Origin: JAYWIG01 sp043789035
Lineage (GTDB): Bacteria; Pseudomonadota; Gammaproteobacteria; Burkholderiales; Burkholderiaceae_E
DNA length: 16,651 bases
Assembly (NCBI GenBank): GCA_043789035.1
Contig: JAYWIG010000071.1
Location: 1 to 16,651, forward strand
Direction: 5' to 3'
The notes under the pieces were generated by a model. The model worked only from the letters and a program-made list of their open reading frames with translations. It searched no databases and was not told where the DNA came from. Of this stretch, positions 7,811 to 14,771 are shown piece after piece (within the stretch, counting starts at the first letter, position 1; each line of letters starts with the position of its first letter). The translations under genes and the position numbers were made by a program.

Positions 7811-7914
7811 GGGGAATTCTCGTGTGATTGATTTGGACATGATTTTAGTTGATCGAGATAGGCGTGCTTATTAAAGTGCGAGAAAATACTGATCACGGAT
7901 AAAGGAGATTCAAT
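7811..7914. promoter_or_regulatory. Divergent promoter region, acuI-type gene / SRPBCC gene
   Basis: The 104 bases separate two divergent genes. On the plus strand TTGATC (7849-7854), a 17-base spacer and TAAAGT (7872-7877) are a possible promoter, each hexamer matching the sigma-70 consensus at 4 of 6 positions. AGGAG at 7903-7907 is a strong ribosome binding site for the SRPBCC gene. I did not find a convincing minus-strand promoter or an operator palindrome. Confidence 0.3.
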
Positions 7915-8421
7915 GTGACGACAGACTTTAATGAAAAGTTAGATTTAACTTTTGAACGTATTGTCGAGGTGCCGCCGCACCTTGTCTGGCGCGCGTGGAC
8001 AGAGCCAGAGTTGCTGAAGCAATGGTTTTGCCCTTTGCCATGGAAAACGATTGATGCCGAATTAGATGTTCGCCCCGGTGGTATCTTTCGCACGACTATG
8101 CAATCGCCCGAAGGCAAAGACTACCGGAATACAGGCTGTTATTTAGAGGCTGTGAAAAGTGAACGCATCGTATGGACCAATGCCTTGTTACCAGGCTTTC
8201 GCCCAGCGCCAGTGAATGCGCCTTGTGGTGACGAAAGCGTCGAGTTCATGTTCACTGCCAAAGTTGAATTTTCGCCGCATGGTGCAAATAGCACTCGTTA
8301 CCGCGCAACGGTTAGTCACGCAGACGAAAAAGGCTGCCAACAACACGCAGCGATGGGATTCGAGGACGGTTGGCGTGTGGCACTTGATCAATTGGTTGCG
8401 ATGGTAAAAAAGGGCATCTGA
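7915..8421 (+). CDS. SRPBCC-family protein (AHSA1/activator of Hsp90 ATPase homologue 1-like)
   Basis: The 168-residue cytoplasmic protein is a single START/Bet v1-like domain of the AHSA1 group. These bacterial proteins have a hydrophobic ligand cavity and mostly unknown ligands. Characteristic segments are LTFERIVEVPPHLVWRAWTE (about 11-30), LLKQWFCP, DVRPGGIFRTTMQSPEG (about 51-67), and the C-terminal amphipathic helix HAAMGFEDGWRVALDQLVAMVKK. The start is GTG at 7915. The overlapping ATG at 7913 is immediately followed by TGA, so it cannot start this protein. The ribosome binding site AGGAG (7903-7907) lies 7 bases before GTG and 5 before the ATG. It stands alone between a divergent gene and an exported-protein gene. 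Confidence 0.88.
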   Translation: MTTDFNEKLDLTFERIVEVPPHLVWRAWTEPELLKQWFCPLPWKTIDAELDVRPGGIFRTTMQSPEGKDYRNTGCYLEAVKSERIVWTNALLPGFRPAPVNAPCGDESVEFMFTAKVEFSPHGANSTRYRATVSHADEKGCQQHAAMGFEDGWRVALDQLVAMVKKGI

Positions 8422-8496
8422 GCAGAGCTTTCTCACAGCTCACGTCCCTGCCGGACATACAATGCGGATTGGGTTTACATCTTGAGGGGTTTTTCA

Positions 8497-8973
8497 GTGT
8501 TTTTATCTAAACAATTTGCAGTAGTAATGATGGTCACTTTGACTGCTGTTGCTATGCCTGCAATTGCTGCAAGCTCGGCGACATCGTTGTTGTATCAAAG
8601 TATTGGTACATCGGTAGGAAGTCTATCTGATTCGGTTTCTCGTTCTAGTAATAGTTCCACTCAAGGTGGAAATGTGGCTGCTGGGCAATACAGGCTCTTA
8701 GAAGTTGCATTGGCTTCTGATCATCCAGGTTTTGTTCGTCTGAAAATTCAAGCGGTAGCTACTGCATCAGGAAAAAACGATTCTGGTGAGTTAGTTCTGT
8801 CACTTCCTCAAGCTGCTTTTAATAAGAGTGAGTTGATGGCGGGCGACATCATCGCAGCGCGGGAACGGGCCTATGGTGTTGAGTTTGCCAACGGTAAAAC
8901 TCAGGTCGCCTTCTTTTTAGTTTTGAATGATGACACTTACCGTGAACTGGCAACGTTTCCAGTCGTTCTCTGA
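8497..8973 (+). CDS. Small exported protein of unknown function
   Basis: The start is GTG at 8497, preceded 7 bases earlier by AGGGG (8485-8489); the in-frame TTG at 8482 lies next to this ribosome binding site and is unlikely to be the start. The 158-residue product opens with a clear signal peptide (KQF, then AVVMMVTLTAVAMPAIA, cleavage near Ala24/Ala25). A Ser/Thr/Asn-rich segment of low complexity follows (about 27-57), then a region rich in beta-type residues (YRLLEVALASDHPGFVRLKI; LVLSLPQAAF; GDIIAARERAYGVEF; VAFFLVLND). There is no cysteine in the mature part and no motif I recognise. The 3-prime end overlaps the DUF2145 gene by 47 bases in another frame. That overlap suggests joint expression and perhaps a shared envelope role. 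The name of the family, if any, is unknown to me. Confidence 0.8.
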   Translation: MFLSKQFAVVMMVTLTAVAMPAIAASSATSLLYQSIGTSVGSLSDSVSRSSNSSTQGGNVAAGQYRLLEVALASDHPGFVRLKIQAVATASGKNDSGELVLSLPQAAFNKSELMAGDIIAARERAYGVEFANGKTQVAFFLVLNDDTYRELATFPVVL

Positions 8974-9892
8974 GTCGAAAACCGGGTTAGTAAAAATTTG
9001 CAAACCGCTTTTTGGGTTAGGGATTTGGTTTGCTTTTTTCTGGCATCCTGCTTTTGCAACTTCTCTTAGATATTGCGATCAACCCGCTTCGCTGAGTATT
9101 ACGCAACAAGACAAGTTGCTACGCTTTAGCGAAGTGGTTAAAGCCGAGCTGCAAGCATCGGGCCGATCATTAGCTTTAATATCTAGATCAGGGCTGGATC
9201 TTTCTAGATTCAATACTCGTTATTCCCATTCAGGTATTAGCCTGCAAGCAAGCCCGAATACACCTTGGTCGATTCGCCAACTTTATTACGCTTGTGATGA
9301 AGGTAAGCCCAAAATATTTGATCAAGGAATGGCCGGGTTTGTAATGGGCACCGATAGCCCTGCATTAGGCTATATCTCGGTTGTCTTGCTTTCTGAGGCT
9401 GCGGAGAAGCCTTTAGAAATCGCGGTGCTTAATAATTCGAATGCACTCGCGTTGCTCAATGCTAAATACAGCGCAAACGCTTATCCGTTTTCACAAAAAT
9501 ATCAAAACTGTAACCAGTGGGTGATCGAAATACTAGCCACCGCGATCGGTGCGTTAACAGTGAATGACAATCCACGATTACAAGCGCAGAGTTGGCTCAA
9601 AGAGAACGGATACTTGCCCTCTCTAATGGAAGTTGGGAGCCGTTTTCTGATGGCCGTCGGGGCGTTTATTTCGATGATTCATAGTGACGATCATCCAGAG
9701 TCAGATCTCGAAAAGCAACGCTATCAAGTATCTATGCCTGCAGCGATTGAGGCGTTTGCTCGTCTCAAGTATCCGCAAGCTGAACGTTTAGAGTTTTGTC
9801 ATAACGAGCGCCAGATTGTGATTCATCGAGGTTGGGAGCCGATAAAAGATGGCTGCGTGGCCAGTGAAGGCGATACAGTCTTGATTTTTTAA
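8927..9892 (+). CDS. DUF2145-family exported protein, possible permuted papain-like hydrolase
   Basis: The 321-residue protein matches the proteobacterial DUF2145 family, of unknown function. Residues 23-44 (KICKPLFGLGIWFAFFWHPAFA) are a signal peptide or membrane anchor after an unusually long n-region; GTG at 8942 is the only other upstream start. The most conserved-looking parts are SLRYCDQPA (46-54), SRFNTRYSHSGISL (93-106, His101), TPWSIRQLYYACDEG (112-126), FDQGMAGFVMGTD (131-143), and YSANAYPFSQKYQNCNQWV (181-199, Cys195). A histidine in a SHSG turn followed much later by a cysteine at the start of a helix resembles permuted NlpC/P60 (YiiX/YebB-type) papain-like enzymes; this is inference. 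The gene overlaps the upstream exported-protein gene by 47 bases. It ends 36 bases before the DUF2891 gene. Confidence 0.87.
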   Translation: MMTLTVNWQRFQSFSESKTGLVKICKPLFGLGIWFAFFWHPAFATSLRYCDQPASLSITQQDKLLRFSEVVKAELQASGRSLALISRSGLDLSRFNTRYSHSGISLQASPNTPWSIRQLYYACDEGKPKIFDQGMAGFVMGTDSPALGYISVVLLSEAAEKPLEIAVLNNSNALALLNAKYSANAYPFSQKYQNCNQWVIEILATAIGALTVNDNPRLQAQSWLKENGYLPSLMEVGSRFLMAVGAFISMIHSDDHPESDLEKQRYQVSMPAAIEAFARLKYPQAERLEFCHNERQIVIHRGWEPIKDGCVASEGDTVLIF

Positions 9893-9928
9893 TGGCATCA
9901 AGAATAAGAAAAGTTTCTGGCCGAATTC

Positions 9929-11026
9929 ATGCTAATTTACGGATCCAGCCCAACATCGACACCTATGCAAGAACCTATTAATCAAGCCCAATGGATTCAA
10001 GTTGCCCTAGCTAACATTCAGCGCCCATATCCGCAATTGGCGCAGCACCTAAGCCAGAAAGCTGGTGACTTTTTAGAGCCAGCGCTGCGCCATCCCGTGT
10101 TTTACGGTAGCTATGACTGGCATTCGTGCGTACACATGCATTGGAGTTTGCTGCGCTTGTTACGCTTACTCTTGCCGGCCTTGAGCACCAAGCAGATTGA
10201 GTCTCAACACGCAGAGGTTTTTGCGGTTTTTGATGCCCACTTCACGACCAAAAACTGCCAGCAAGAGCTTGAGTACTTTCATCGTAACGGGGCAGCCACA
10301 TGGGAGCGCCCTTATGGTTGGGCATGGCTTCTCAAGTTGGCCAGCGAGCTGCACGCGTGCGTGGGCCTTGGGTTTAAAGGCGTGCAAGCGTGGCTGGATG
10401 CGATCAGTAGTTTAGCGTTGCCCATAGCCCAACGGTTTGTGGAATATTTAAATACTGCTCAGGGCCCGGTACGTCATGGAGTACATAGCAACACCGCGTT
10501 TGCCATGCTTTTAGCCCTCGATTACGCCCAGAGCTTTGGCAATCAAGAACTCGAAGCGGCCATTCAAACCCAAGCCATCACATGGTTCGCTCATGACACC
10601 GACTACCCGCTTGCTTACGACATTTCAGGTGAGGACTTTTTATCCCCGTGTTTAACGCAAGCGCTCTTAATAAGCCGCTGTTTACCTTCAGCGCAAAAGG
10701 ATCTCTGGCTGCAAAACTTTTTACCGGATCTGTATCAATCGGTGAAAACTCGTGAGCAGGTCGCGCAACGGTTAAAGCCTTTAGACGTTACTCAACATAC
10801 TGATGCCCGGCAAGTGCATTGGCATGGTCTTAACTTCTCCCGTGCTTGGTGTTTACGTAGCCTGGCCGTACTTGTTGCTGAACCAAGTGTTGGTCAGTTT
10901 TTGCAGGCATTGGCAAGCGCACACGAAAGAGCATCCTGGGCTCACATTACTCAAGGAGATTATGTGTCTACCCATTGGCTTATTTCATTTGCGTTGCTTG
11001 CAAAAACCGATACGCAACTGTCTTAA
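9929..11026 (+). CDS. DUF2891-family protein
   Basis: The 365-residue protein matches DUF2891, a family of unknown function. Conserved-looking blocks are HPVFYGSYDWHSCVHMHW (55-72), TWERPYGWAWLLKLASEL (124-141), RHGVHSNTAFAMLLAL (182-197), SGEDFLSPCLTQALL (233-247), HGLNFSRAWCLRSL (in the last fifth) and GDYVSTHWLISFALL at the C-terminus. The pattern of repeated helical segments with clustered Trp, His, Asp and Glu resembles an alpha/alpha-toroid, as in some glycan-active enzymes, but this is only an impression. No signal peptide is evident, so it is probably cytoplasmic. Start choice is uncertain: ATG at 9929 has no clear ribosome binding site and neither does the in-frame ATG at 9965. Its stop codon overlaps that of the convergent glcB gene at 11023-11026. 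Confidence 0.88.
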   Translation: MLIYGSSPTSTPMQEPINQAQWIQVALANIQRPYPQLAQHLSQKAGDFLEPALRHPVFYGSYDWHSCVHMHWSLLRLLRLLLPALSTKQIESQHAEVFAVFDAHFTTKNCQQELEYFHRNGAATWERPYGWAWLLKLASELHACVGLGFKGVQAWLDAISSLALPIAQRFVEYLNTAQGPVRHGVHSNTAFAMLLALDYAQSFGNQELEAAIQTQAITWFAHDTDYPLAYDISGEDFLSPCLTQALLISRCLPSAQKDLWLQNFLPDLYQSVKTREQVAQRLKPLDVTQHTDARQVHWHGLNFSRAWCLRSLAVLVAEPSVGQFLQALASAHERASWAHITQGDYVSTHWLISFALLAKTDTQLS

Positions 11027-13215
11027 GCTGCTTTTACTTTCAAGCGCCAAGCATGCAACAACGGCTCTGTATAACCACTTGGCTGCTCCATGCCTTTGAA
11101 TACCAAGTCGGTCGCAGCTTTGTAGGCCGATGAAGTTGTGAAATTTCCCGCCATGTTTTTGTAAAGCGTGTCGCCAGCGTTTTGGCCGTCAACTACTTTA
11201 GCCATGCGTTCGAAAGTTTCTTCGACTTGAGCTTTCGTCACAATGCCGTGGAGCAACCAATTGGCCATGTGCTGGCTTGAAATACGCAGGGTTGCGCGAT
11301 CTTCCATCAGGCCGACATTGTGAATGTCGGGCACCTTTGAGCAGCCTACACCTTGGTCGATCCAGCGCACAACATAACCCAAAATACCTTGGGCATTGTT
11401 GTCGAGTTCTTGCTGCTTTTCTGCTGTTGTCCAGTTGGTATTGGTTGCGACTGGAACGCTTAGCAAACCATTCAGAATGGTTTCGCGCTCGGCGTCCGCG
11501 TCCGTTTTTTCGAGTTGCTCTTGCACGGCGCTTACATTGACTGCATGATAATGAAGGGCATGCAAGGTCGCGGCTGTCGGCGACGGTACCCAAGCGGTAT
11601 TGGCACCGGCTTTTGGATGGTTGATTTTTTGTTCCAACATCGCTGCCATTAAGTCTGGCATTGCCCACATGCCTTTGCCGATTTGAGCGCGGCCACGCAA
11701 GCCACAGTTCAAACCTGTGAGTACGTTGTTGAGCTCGTATGCACTAATCCACGCAGTGGTTTTCATATCGGCTTTGCGTAACATCGCGCCGGCATGCATA
11801 GCGGTGTGCATTTCATCGCCAGTACGATCCAAGAAGCCAGTGTTGATAAATGCAACACGTTCTTTGGCTTCAGCGATGCAAGCCTTTAAGTTCACGCTGG
11901 TGCGGCGCTCTTCGTCCATGATGCCAAGCTTCACCGTGTAAGCTTTCAAGCCAAGAACGGCTTCGACCCGACCAAACAATTCACTAGCAAATGCGACTTC
12001 GGCAGGGCCGTGCATTTTTGGCTTAACGATGTAAACAGAACCGGTGCGGGAATTACGAATTCCTGGCAGGTTTGTACGCTTTAAATCGTGCATGGCAATG
12101 GTGGTCGTCACCATGGCATCTAAGATACCTTCGGGAATTTCTTTGCCATCAGCATAAAGAATCGCTGGGTTGGTCATCAAATGGCCAACATTACGCAAGA
12201 ACATCAATGAGCGACCATGCAGAGTCACTTCGCCTTTACCACTTGCTGCCGTGTAAACGCGGTCAGGGTTTAGGCCGCGTGTAAATGTCTTGCCGCCTTT
12301 ACTTACTTCTTCTGTAAGAGTGCCTTTCAAGATGCCCAGCCAATTACTGTAAGCAACTACTTTGTCTTGCGCATCAACAACCGCTACCGAATCTTCCAAA
12401 TCGAGAATGGTTGAAAGCGCCGCTTCCATCACGACATCGCTTACACCTGCAGCATCGGATTTACCAATCGCGGTTTCGCGGTTTATTTGAATGTCCAAGT
12501 GAATGCCGTTGTGCTTAAGCAAGATCGACGTTGGTGCATCGGCTGGGCCTTGGTAACCTATCAACTGTGAGTTGTCATTTAGTACAGTTTCTTCACCGCT
12601 CTTTAATTTTACGGTCAGCTTGCCATCGATAATTTTATAGCTTGCGGCATCGACATGTGATGCACCAGCTAATGTCACGGCTTGGTCGAGTACGTTGCGA
12701 GCAAAGGCAATAACCTTCGCGCCGCGAATCGGGTTGTACCCACCAGCACGAGTGGCGCCGCCTTCTTCGGAAATAGCATCCGTACCGTACAGCGCGTCAT
12801 ACAACGAACCCCAGCGAGCGTTGGCTGCGTTTAATGCGTAGCGAGCATTTAAAACTGGAACTACTAACTGTGGGCCAGCTTGCAAAGCCAATTCGGCATC
12901 CACGTTTGCTGTCGTTGCTTTGGTGCCTACGGGGGCTGGTACCAAATAACCAATCTTGCTCAAGAACGCTTTGTAGGCACCCATGTCTTTAATTGGACCT
13001 GGGTTAGCGGTATGCCATTTATCGAGCTCGAGCTGCAAACGATCACGTTCAGCCAGCAAAGCAATGTTCTTTGGAGCAAGGTCGGTTACTAGTGCATCGA
13101 AACCCTTCCAAAAGGTTGCGCTATCAACACCCGTACCCGGTAATACCTGCGATTCGATGAATAGATGGAGTTCAGTGGCCACTTGTAGGCCATGACACTG
13201 AGTGCGTGCAGTCAT
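11023..13215 (-). CDS. glcB: Malate synthase G
   Basis: Malate synthase G condenses glyoxylate with acetyl-CoA to give malate, in the glyoxylate shunt and glycolate use. The 730-residue length is right for isoform G. Diagnostic segments are VLPGTGVDSATFWKGFD (24-40), LAERDRLQ, GYLVP, RWGSLYDALYGTD (134-146), LDLEDSVAVVDAQDKV (271-286), FLRNVGHLMTNPA (339-351), RNSRTGSVYIVKPKMHGP (387-404), LGIMDEERRTSVNLKACI (430-447), FINTGFLDRTGDEMHTAM (456-473) and VPDIHNVGLMEDRATLRISS (628-647). The acid pair Glu435 and Asp463 and the general base Asp639 correspond to Glu427, Asp455 and Asp631 of the E. coli enzyme. No truncation is seen. It starts at ATG 13215 and follows the dioxygenase gene after 135 bases, probably with its own promoter. 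No glycolate oxidase or isocitrate lyase gene is in the window. Confidence 0.97.
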   Translation of the reverse strand: MTARTQCHGLQVATELHLFIESQVLPGTGVDSATFWKGFDALVTDLAPKNIALLAERDRLQLELDKWHTANPGPIKDMGAYKAFLSKIGYLVPAPVGTKATTANVDAELALQAGPQLVVPVLNARYALNAANARWGSLYDALYGTDAISEEGGATRAGGYNPIRGAKVIAFARNVLDQAVTLAGASHVDAASYKIIDGKLTVKLKSGEETVLNDNSQLIGYQGPADAPTSILLKHNGIHLDIQINRETAIGKSDAAGVSDVVMEAALSTILDLEDSVAVVDAQDKVVAYSNWLGILKGTLTEEVSKGGKTFTRGLNPDRVYTAASGKGEVTLHGRSLMFLRNVGHLMTNPAILYADGKEIPEGILDAMVTTTIAMHDLKRTNLPGIRNSRTGSVYIVKPKMHGPAEVAFASELFGRVEAVLGLKAYTVKLGIMDEERRTSVNLKACIAEAKERVAFINTGFLDRTGDEMHTAMHAGAMLRKADMKTTAWISAYELNNVLTGLNCGLRGRAQIGKGMWAMPDLMAAMLEQKINHPKAGANTAWVPSPTAATLHALHYHAVNVSAVQEQLEKTDADAERETILNGLLSVPVATNTNWTTAEKQQELDNNAQGILGYVVRWIDQGVGCSKVPDIHNVGLMEDRATLRISSQHMANWLLHGIVTKAQVEETFERMAKVVDGQNAGDTLYKNMAGNFTTSSAYKAATDLVFKGMEQPSGYTEPLLHAWRLKVKAA

Positions 13216-13350
13216 AAAGATCTTTCGGAAAGAAATAACGAGAATGCCGGATTCTAATGTCCGTTACTGTATTCCATCCCGAAATCCTTAGAAACACCTC
13301 TATAAGGTTTTGATCTGTTACTAAAACAGAGGTAATCGAGACTCTTAGGT
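13216..13350 (-). promoter_or_regulatory. Leader region of glcB with overlapping inverted repeats
   Basis: The gap between the dioxygenase stop and the glcB start holds two alternative dyads that share bases. One is TCTGTT/AACAGA with a 5-base loop (13314-13330). The other pairs ACCTCT (13296-13301) with AGAGGT (13328-13333) and GTTTT (13307-13311) with AAAAC (13323-13327), with an internal 5-base bulge. Neither is followed by a long T-run on the minus strand, so a terminator is not clear. The region could be an operator, a weak terminator of the dioxygenase transcript, or both. A GAAAGA stretch before the glcB ATG may serve as a ribosome binding site. Confidence 0.35.
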
Positions 13351-14019
13351 TTAAGCCAATTTGTTCAAAGTAATGTCAAACGCAGCGTGCATTTCGTTTT
13401 TACCGCCCACCGCCCGGGTTTCAGGCGATGCTGTCAGCCGATCACGCTCTTTTGAGAAACCACCAAGAAAGCCATATAGCCTAAGAAGAAAATTACCCTC
13501 CTTGTTTTCGCCATTGAAGTACATCTGCGTTGTTAAGTCACGGTAGCCTTGAGCGAGAACTCTAAAATGCACATGCGCAGGCCTGCCGTTGTATGGGACT
13601 GGTTTTAGTGTGCGAAAGCTATAACTTCCATCGCTTGCACTTTGAATTCGGGCAAAACCTTGAAAACCACGCTGTGCAGGGGCTTCGCCACCGCTGCTAG
13701 GGTGGCGGTATTCGCCGGTTTCGTCGCATTGCCACATTTCAACGGTTGCACCTGCTAATGGTTCGCCATCGATCGAATAAATTTTTCCCGCTAAGTTCAT
13801 CACAGTGCCGTTGGCGTATTGTTTACCGTTAAAGCTCAGTAAATCATTATCGAGTTCACCGGACCATTGTTTTGGGTAGAACGGGCCTTCAGAGTCTTGT
13901 GGGGTTGCGAGCCGTTTGCTGGCTAACGCGTCTACATTTTGTGACCTCACTGAGAGTGATGAAATTACTAACGGTAATGCGATTAATAATCGATTGAATT
14001 TACGTCGCCAAACATTCAT
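13351..14019 (-). CDS. Exported intradiol ring-cleavage dioxygenase (protocatechuate 3,4-dioxygenase-like)
   Basis: Intradiol dioxygenases are non-haem Fe(III) enzymes that open catechol-type rings between the two hydroxyls. The 222-residue protein carries the GPFYP motif (45-49), WQCDETGEYRHP with Tyr104, and VPYNGRPAHVHFRV with Tyr143, Arg146, His149 and His151. These are the expected Tyr, Tyr, His, His iron ligands and the conserved arginine. The core is a single compact domain without the helical N-terminal domain of catechol 1,2-dioxygenases. The N-terminus MNVWRRKFNRLLIALPLVIS is a signal peptide with a twin-arginine-like pair, so the enzyme is probably periplasmic. AAGGAG lies 6 bases before the ATG. 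Exported single-domain members of this family are little studied; the true substrate is unknown. The gene diverges from the TetR/P450 pair. Confidence 0.9.
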   Translation of the reverse strand: MNVWRRKFNRLLIALPLVISSLSVRSQNVDALASKRLATPQDSEGPFYPKQWSGELDNDLLSFNGKQYANGTVMNLAGKIYSIDGEPLAGATVEMWQCDETGEYRHPSSGGEAPAQRGFQGFARIQSASDGSYSFRTLKPVPYNGRPAHVHFRVLAQGYRDLTTQMYFNGENKEGNFLLRLYGFLGGFSKERDRLTASPETRAVGGKNEMHAAFDITLNKLA

Positions 14020-14066
14020 GGTGAACTCCTTACTGGTTTCGAGTAGCGTTTTGCATGAAATGAATT

Positions 14067-14099
14067 ATGCGAGTAAATTATCATGTTTGATACTCGCAT
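14067..14099. promoter_or_regulatory. Inverted repeat, candidate TetR-regulator operator
   Basis: Perfect 9-bp arms ATGCGAGTA (14067-14075) and TACTCGCAT (14091-14099) are separated by 15 bases. Inside lies a second dyad, TATCA/TGATA with a TGTT centre (14079-14092). The element sits in the 95-base gap between the divergent dioxygenase gene and the TetR-type regulator gene. A possible plus-strand promoter, TTGCAT (14051-14056), 17 bases, TAAATT (14074-14079), overlaps the left arm. CATAAT, a possible minus-strand -10 (14064-14069), also overlaps it. A regulator bound here could block both promoters. Confidence 0.6.
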
Positions 14100-14120
14100 T
14101 AATTTTTTACGCCTGTGAAT

Positions 14121-14762
14121 ATGTCTATTGAAGTTTCCCCCCGTAAAACGCCGAAGCAAAGCCGTGCGCTATTTACAGTGGACGCTATTCTTCAAGCCGC
14201 TGCTCGCATTTTGGTCGAGGTCGGATACGACAAACTCAATACCAATGAAGTGGCTAGGCGTGCAGGAGTGAGCGTTGGGTCGCTTTATCAATACTTCCCG
14301 AATAAACAATCGTTATTGGCGGAGCTTCACTTTCGGCACGCCACGCAGACATCTGCGCCTATTTTTAGTGCTTTGCGAAATTCGCAAGGCAAACCACTTC
14401 GCAAAGTAATTCAGCAAATTATTCAAGCACATGTCGCTTCTCATTCAGAAGAGCCAATGTTGCATAAAGTCATCTCTGAAGAATGCCATAAATTACCTCT
14501 ACGGCCTTGGCAGCTTGAAATGGATAGGGAGGCGGTACATCTGGTAAAAAACTTTCTCTTAGAGCATCAAAATGAGCTGCAGATCGAAAGCCTGGAGCTT
14601 ACCATTTACCTGCTAACGCAGATCGTGGAAACCTGCATTCATTCAGCAGTGGCTATGGCACCGAAGGCATTGAAAAACGGCAGCTTGGCGCGAGAGTTAG
14701 AGCGTATGCTTTATTTGTATCTGACCGTTGACGAAAACACACAAGAAAAGATGAGCCACTAA
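14121..14762 (+). CDS. TetR/AcrR-family transcriptional regulator
   Basis: This one-component repressor type has an N-terminal DNA-binding helix-turn-helix and a ligand-binding C-terminal domain. From the ATG at 14121 it has 213 residues. The N-terminus RKTPKQSRALFTVDAILQAA leads into the helix-turn-helix, LNTNEVARRAGVSVGSLYQYFPNKQSLLAEL (about 39-69), which matches the TetR consensus closely, including the SLYQYFPNK recognition-helix end. The C-terminal half is helical with a short hydrophobic face and no motif that reveals the ligand. An in-frame GTG at 14115 would add two residues; neither start has a clear ribosome binding site. The stop codon at 14760-14762 lies 9 bases before the P450 ATG, so the two form an operon. 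The divergent dioxygenase and the shared inverted repeat make autoregulation and joint control likely. Confidence 0.92.
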   Translation: MSIEVSPRKTPKQSRALFTVDAILQAAARILVEVGYDKLNTNEVARRAGVSVGSLYQYFPNKQSLLAELHFRHATQTSAPIFSALRNSQGKPLRKVIQQIIQAHVASHSEEPMLHKVISEECHKLPLRPWQLEMDREAVHLVKNFLLEHQNELQIESLELTIYLLTQIVETCIHSAVAMAPKALKNGSLARELERMLYLYLTVDENTQEKMSH

Positions 14763-14771
14763 GGCAACAAT

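Noticed and set aside
7811..7840. Upstream ATG adding 10 residues to the reductase
   Set aside because: The extra residues are not typical of AcuI/YhdH proteins, which start at MKALLLE-like sequence, and no ribosome binding site precedes the upstream ATG.
8482..8496. TTG start for the small exported protein
   Set aside because: The TTG abuts the AGGGG ribosome binding site that serves the GTG at 8497, and the shorter form gives a normal signal peptide.
8422..8496. TACAAT (8458-8463) as a -10 box for the exported-protein gene
   Set aside because: No acceptable -35 hexamer lies 16-18 bases upstream, so I did not list it as a promoter.
11198..11668. 156-codon minus-strand open frame inside glcB
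   Set aside because: It lies in another frame of a clear malate synthase gene, with a composition rich in Arg and Ser and no domain.
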